Assembly: GCA_040757115.1 (NCBI GenBank)
Contig: JBFLYA010000013.1
Location: 1 to 35,259 of the forward strand
Source: a bacterium
Lineage (GTDB): Bacteria; UBA9089; CG2-30-40-21; SBAY01
Length of the DNA: 35,259 nucleotides
Direction of reading: 5' to 3'
Shown here: piece after piece, positions 34,107 through 35,259 of the stretch
How positions within the stretch are numbered: the stretch's first letter is position 1
Layout of the letters: every line of letters begins with the position of its first letter
Notes under the pieces: generated by a model
The model's database searches: none
The model's input: the letters and a program-made list of their open reading frames with translations, nothing else
Told to the model about the DNA's origin: nothing
Position numbers and translations under genes: made by a program

Positions 34107-34958
34107 TTAGTAGACCTTTTTTGCCACTAAAAGTATAAGTCCCCCCTGGTTTGTTTTATGCCAGATAAATCTCTTAATCTTCCGATAAAAAGCCCTTATT
34201 TGTGGAAGTAATTTCTCTGACACCTCATAATCCAACCATCTTCTTGGGATACTTAAAGAGGTAACCGCTATAAGATTAAAACCATTTATATTGAATAATC
34301 TTTTTAATGTCTGATATGGAAAATTAAAAATATGTCCTTCTGCAAATAAAAAGTTAGTTAACCCTTTTTTTCCTCTTGCCTCTGCCCCAGAAACATTAGG
34401 CACAGTGGCTAAAACCAGCCCTTCTTTTTTTAAAATTCGATTTACCTCTTTTAATATCCCATTTGGGCTGACGACATGCTCTAAGACATCCAACATTGTC
34501 ACGAGGTTAAAACTTTGTGTTTCAAAGCCTATCTCCTCCACCGAACCTGTAAATACTTCTAATCCTAATTCTTCTCTGGCATATTCAGCCGCATCATTGG
34601 AAAATTCTACACCTTTTGCCTCATAACCCTGTTTTTTGAGCAATTCAATGAAAAAGCCTAACGCACATCCTACATCCAGACAAACAAATTTCTCTTGAAA
34701 ACAAATTTTTCCCAGAGTTTTATCCCAGAATCTTAAAATTGGTTCAAATCTGTATTTAATTATATGATGTTTTCTTTGAGCGTATTCTTTAAATCCATAC
34801 TCTTGATAATAGCCAGATGAATAATATTTCTTTAATTCTTCTTTTGTGGCAATAGGGTGGCGAAACATCAAACCACATTCTTCGCATTGAAAAATAGTCG
34901 TGTTCCCTATTTCGCAAAGTTTTTTAACAACACTCTCCCCACATAAATCACAATTCAT
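34107..34958 (-). CDS. Zinc-ribbon SAM-dependent methyltransferase upstream of fliY
   Basis: This 283-aa class I methyltransferase has an N-terminal zinc ribbon (C3xxC6, C25xxC28 in QCEECGLMF). SAM motif I is CLDVGCALGFF (93-103), and LVTMLDVLEHV and EVNRILKKEG are further family signatures. It is a paralogue of the 3058-3936 gene: both have ribbon, VGCALGxF and an FNFPY/FSIPT-type stretch before KRL. The target is unknown; the flagellar neighbourhood suggests a role in surface or flagellin glycan modification (inference). The ATG at 34958 lies only 7 bases after a TATAAT box, with no Shine-Dalgarno sequence, so the transcript is probably leaderless. Confidence 0.85.
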   Translation of the reverse strand: MNCDLCGESVVKKLCEIGNTTIFQCEECGLMFRHPIATKEELKKYYSSGYYQEYGFKEYAQRKHHIIKYRFEPILRFWDKTLGKICFQEKFVCLDVGCALGFFIELLKKQGYEAKGVEFSNDAAEYAREELGLEVFTGSVEEIGFETQSFNLVTMLDVLEHVVSPNGILKEVNRILKKEGLVLATVPNVSGAEARGKKGLTNFLFAEGHIFNFPYQTLKRLFNINGFNLIAVTSLSIPRRWLDYEVSEKLLPQIRAFYRKIKRFIWHKTNQGGLILLVAKKVY

Positions 34959-34965
34959 CTTATAT

Positions 34966-34993
34966 ATTATAACAGATTATTGGTTAATGTCAA
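34966..34993 (-). promoter_or_regulatory. Consensus sigma-70-type promoter with almost no leader
   Basis: Read on the minus strand: TTGACA (34993-34988), a 16-base spacer, then TATAAT (34971-34966), 7 bases before the ATG of the methyltransferase gene. It probably drives the methyltransferase-fliY unit. Confidence 0.85.
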
Positions 34994-34998
34994 GAAAA

Positions 34999-35022
34999 AT
35001 TTCGACCTGTGCAGGTAGAAAA
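34999..35022. promoter_or_regulatory. Palindrome just upstream of the -35 box
   Basis: The centre ACCTGTGCAGGT (35005-35016) extends to TTTCGACCTG..CAGGTAGAAA, nearly symmetrical over about 22 bases. It ends about 6-11 bases from the -35 hexamer, a usual place for a regulator site. A half-site copy lies at 7100-7109, upstream of the fliO promoter. Confidence 0.45.
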
Positions 35023-35061
35023 TTAAGGAAGCAGATTTTTAATAGTAAGCGGGTGGATTTA

Positions 35062-35132
35062 GTAAGCGGATTTAACGGATTTAGCGGAAAAAGAAATAAA
35101 AAAAATCCGCTCAATCCGTTTAATCCGCTTAC
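35062..35132. repeat. 71-bp palindromic element, GTAAGCGGATT ends
   Basis: It begins GTAAGCGGATTTAACGGATT and, read inverted from the right, GTAAGCGGATTAAACGGATT. The arms run over about 26 bases, with an A-rich centre. It belongs to the same family as 20521-20588 and 25479-25527. A fragment of another copy (AGTAAGCGGGTGGATTTAG) precedes it at 35044. Confidence 0.8.
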
Positions 35133-35139
35133 AAAAATT

Positions 35140-35259
35140 GTAACCGTTCAGGCTATATATCAAAAGTGTAAGAAAGGGGATAAGGAGATAAGAGTGATAT
35201 GGAGATAAGATAATAGAAATAGATTGAAATTTATAGAAATAGGTAGAAATTGATTGTGG
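35140..35259. repeat. Left end of a GTAACCGTTCAGG element, cut by the window edge
   Basis: GTAACCGTTCAGGCTATATA matches the ends of copies A1 and A2, but the interior differs: purine-rich GGAGATAAG repeats, then AGAAATAGATTGAAATT-type repeats. The other end is outside the window. Confidence 0.6.

Overview
The window is AT-rich bacterial DNA, and every intact gene lies on the minus strand. The genes suggest a flagellated, Gram-negative-type bacterium: FliY, FliO, a Maf-type flagellin glycosyltransferase, signal-peptide-bearing TPR and TolB-like proteins, and very large secreted proteins. The style (giant TIG/PKD/Fn3 proteins, and many short interspersed repeats between genes) resembles genomes of uncultivated candidate phyla. 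I cannot name the lineage from the sequence, and any naming would be inference.

Read in the direction of transcription (high to low coordinates), the window holds: a zinc-ribbon methyltransferase with a consensus promoter and almost no 5' leader; fliY; a repeat-filled gap of about 640 bp; then a 25-kb block of envelope or surface proteins. That block comprises a TPR lipoprotein-like or periplasmic protein, a 1641-aa PKD/Fn3 protein ending in peptidoglycan-binding and lytic transglycosylase domains, a membrane-anchored TolB-like propeller, a 1614-aa protein of twelve ~121-aa repeats, and a 4334-aa protein with NHL and PD40 propellers and 21 TIG-like repeats. Next comes a perfect sigma-70-type promoter, a leader of about 430 nt made mostly of nested repeats, and then fliO, maf and a second zinc-ribbon methyltransferase that overlaps maf. 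The housekeeping genes plsY, gpsA and an HU gene follow, ending at a strong hairpin terminator. A frameshifted transposase-like remnant on the plus strand enters from the left edge.

Together the genes suggest motility and cell-surface functions. FliY and FliO belong to the flagellar switch and export gate. Maf and its coupled methyltransferase probably modify flagellin or a surface glycan. The giant proteins look like surface adhesins or appendage components, with the transglycosylase giant able to cut or bind peptidoglycan. The block sits where a compact fliN/Y-fliO arrangement is usually expected.

A second theme is the load of short non-autonomous elements with inverted ends. At least one family has target-site duplications at two copies and a copy nested inside another element. 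Several copies lie exactly between a stop codon and the next ribosome binding site.
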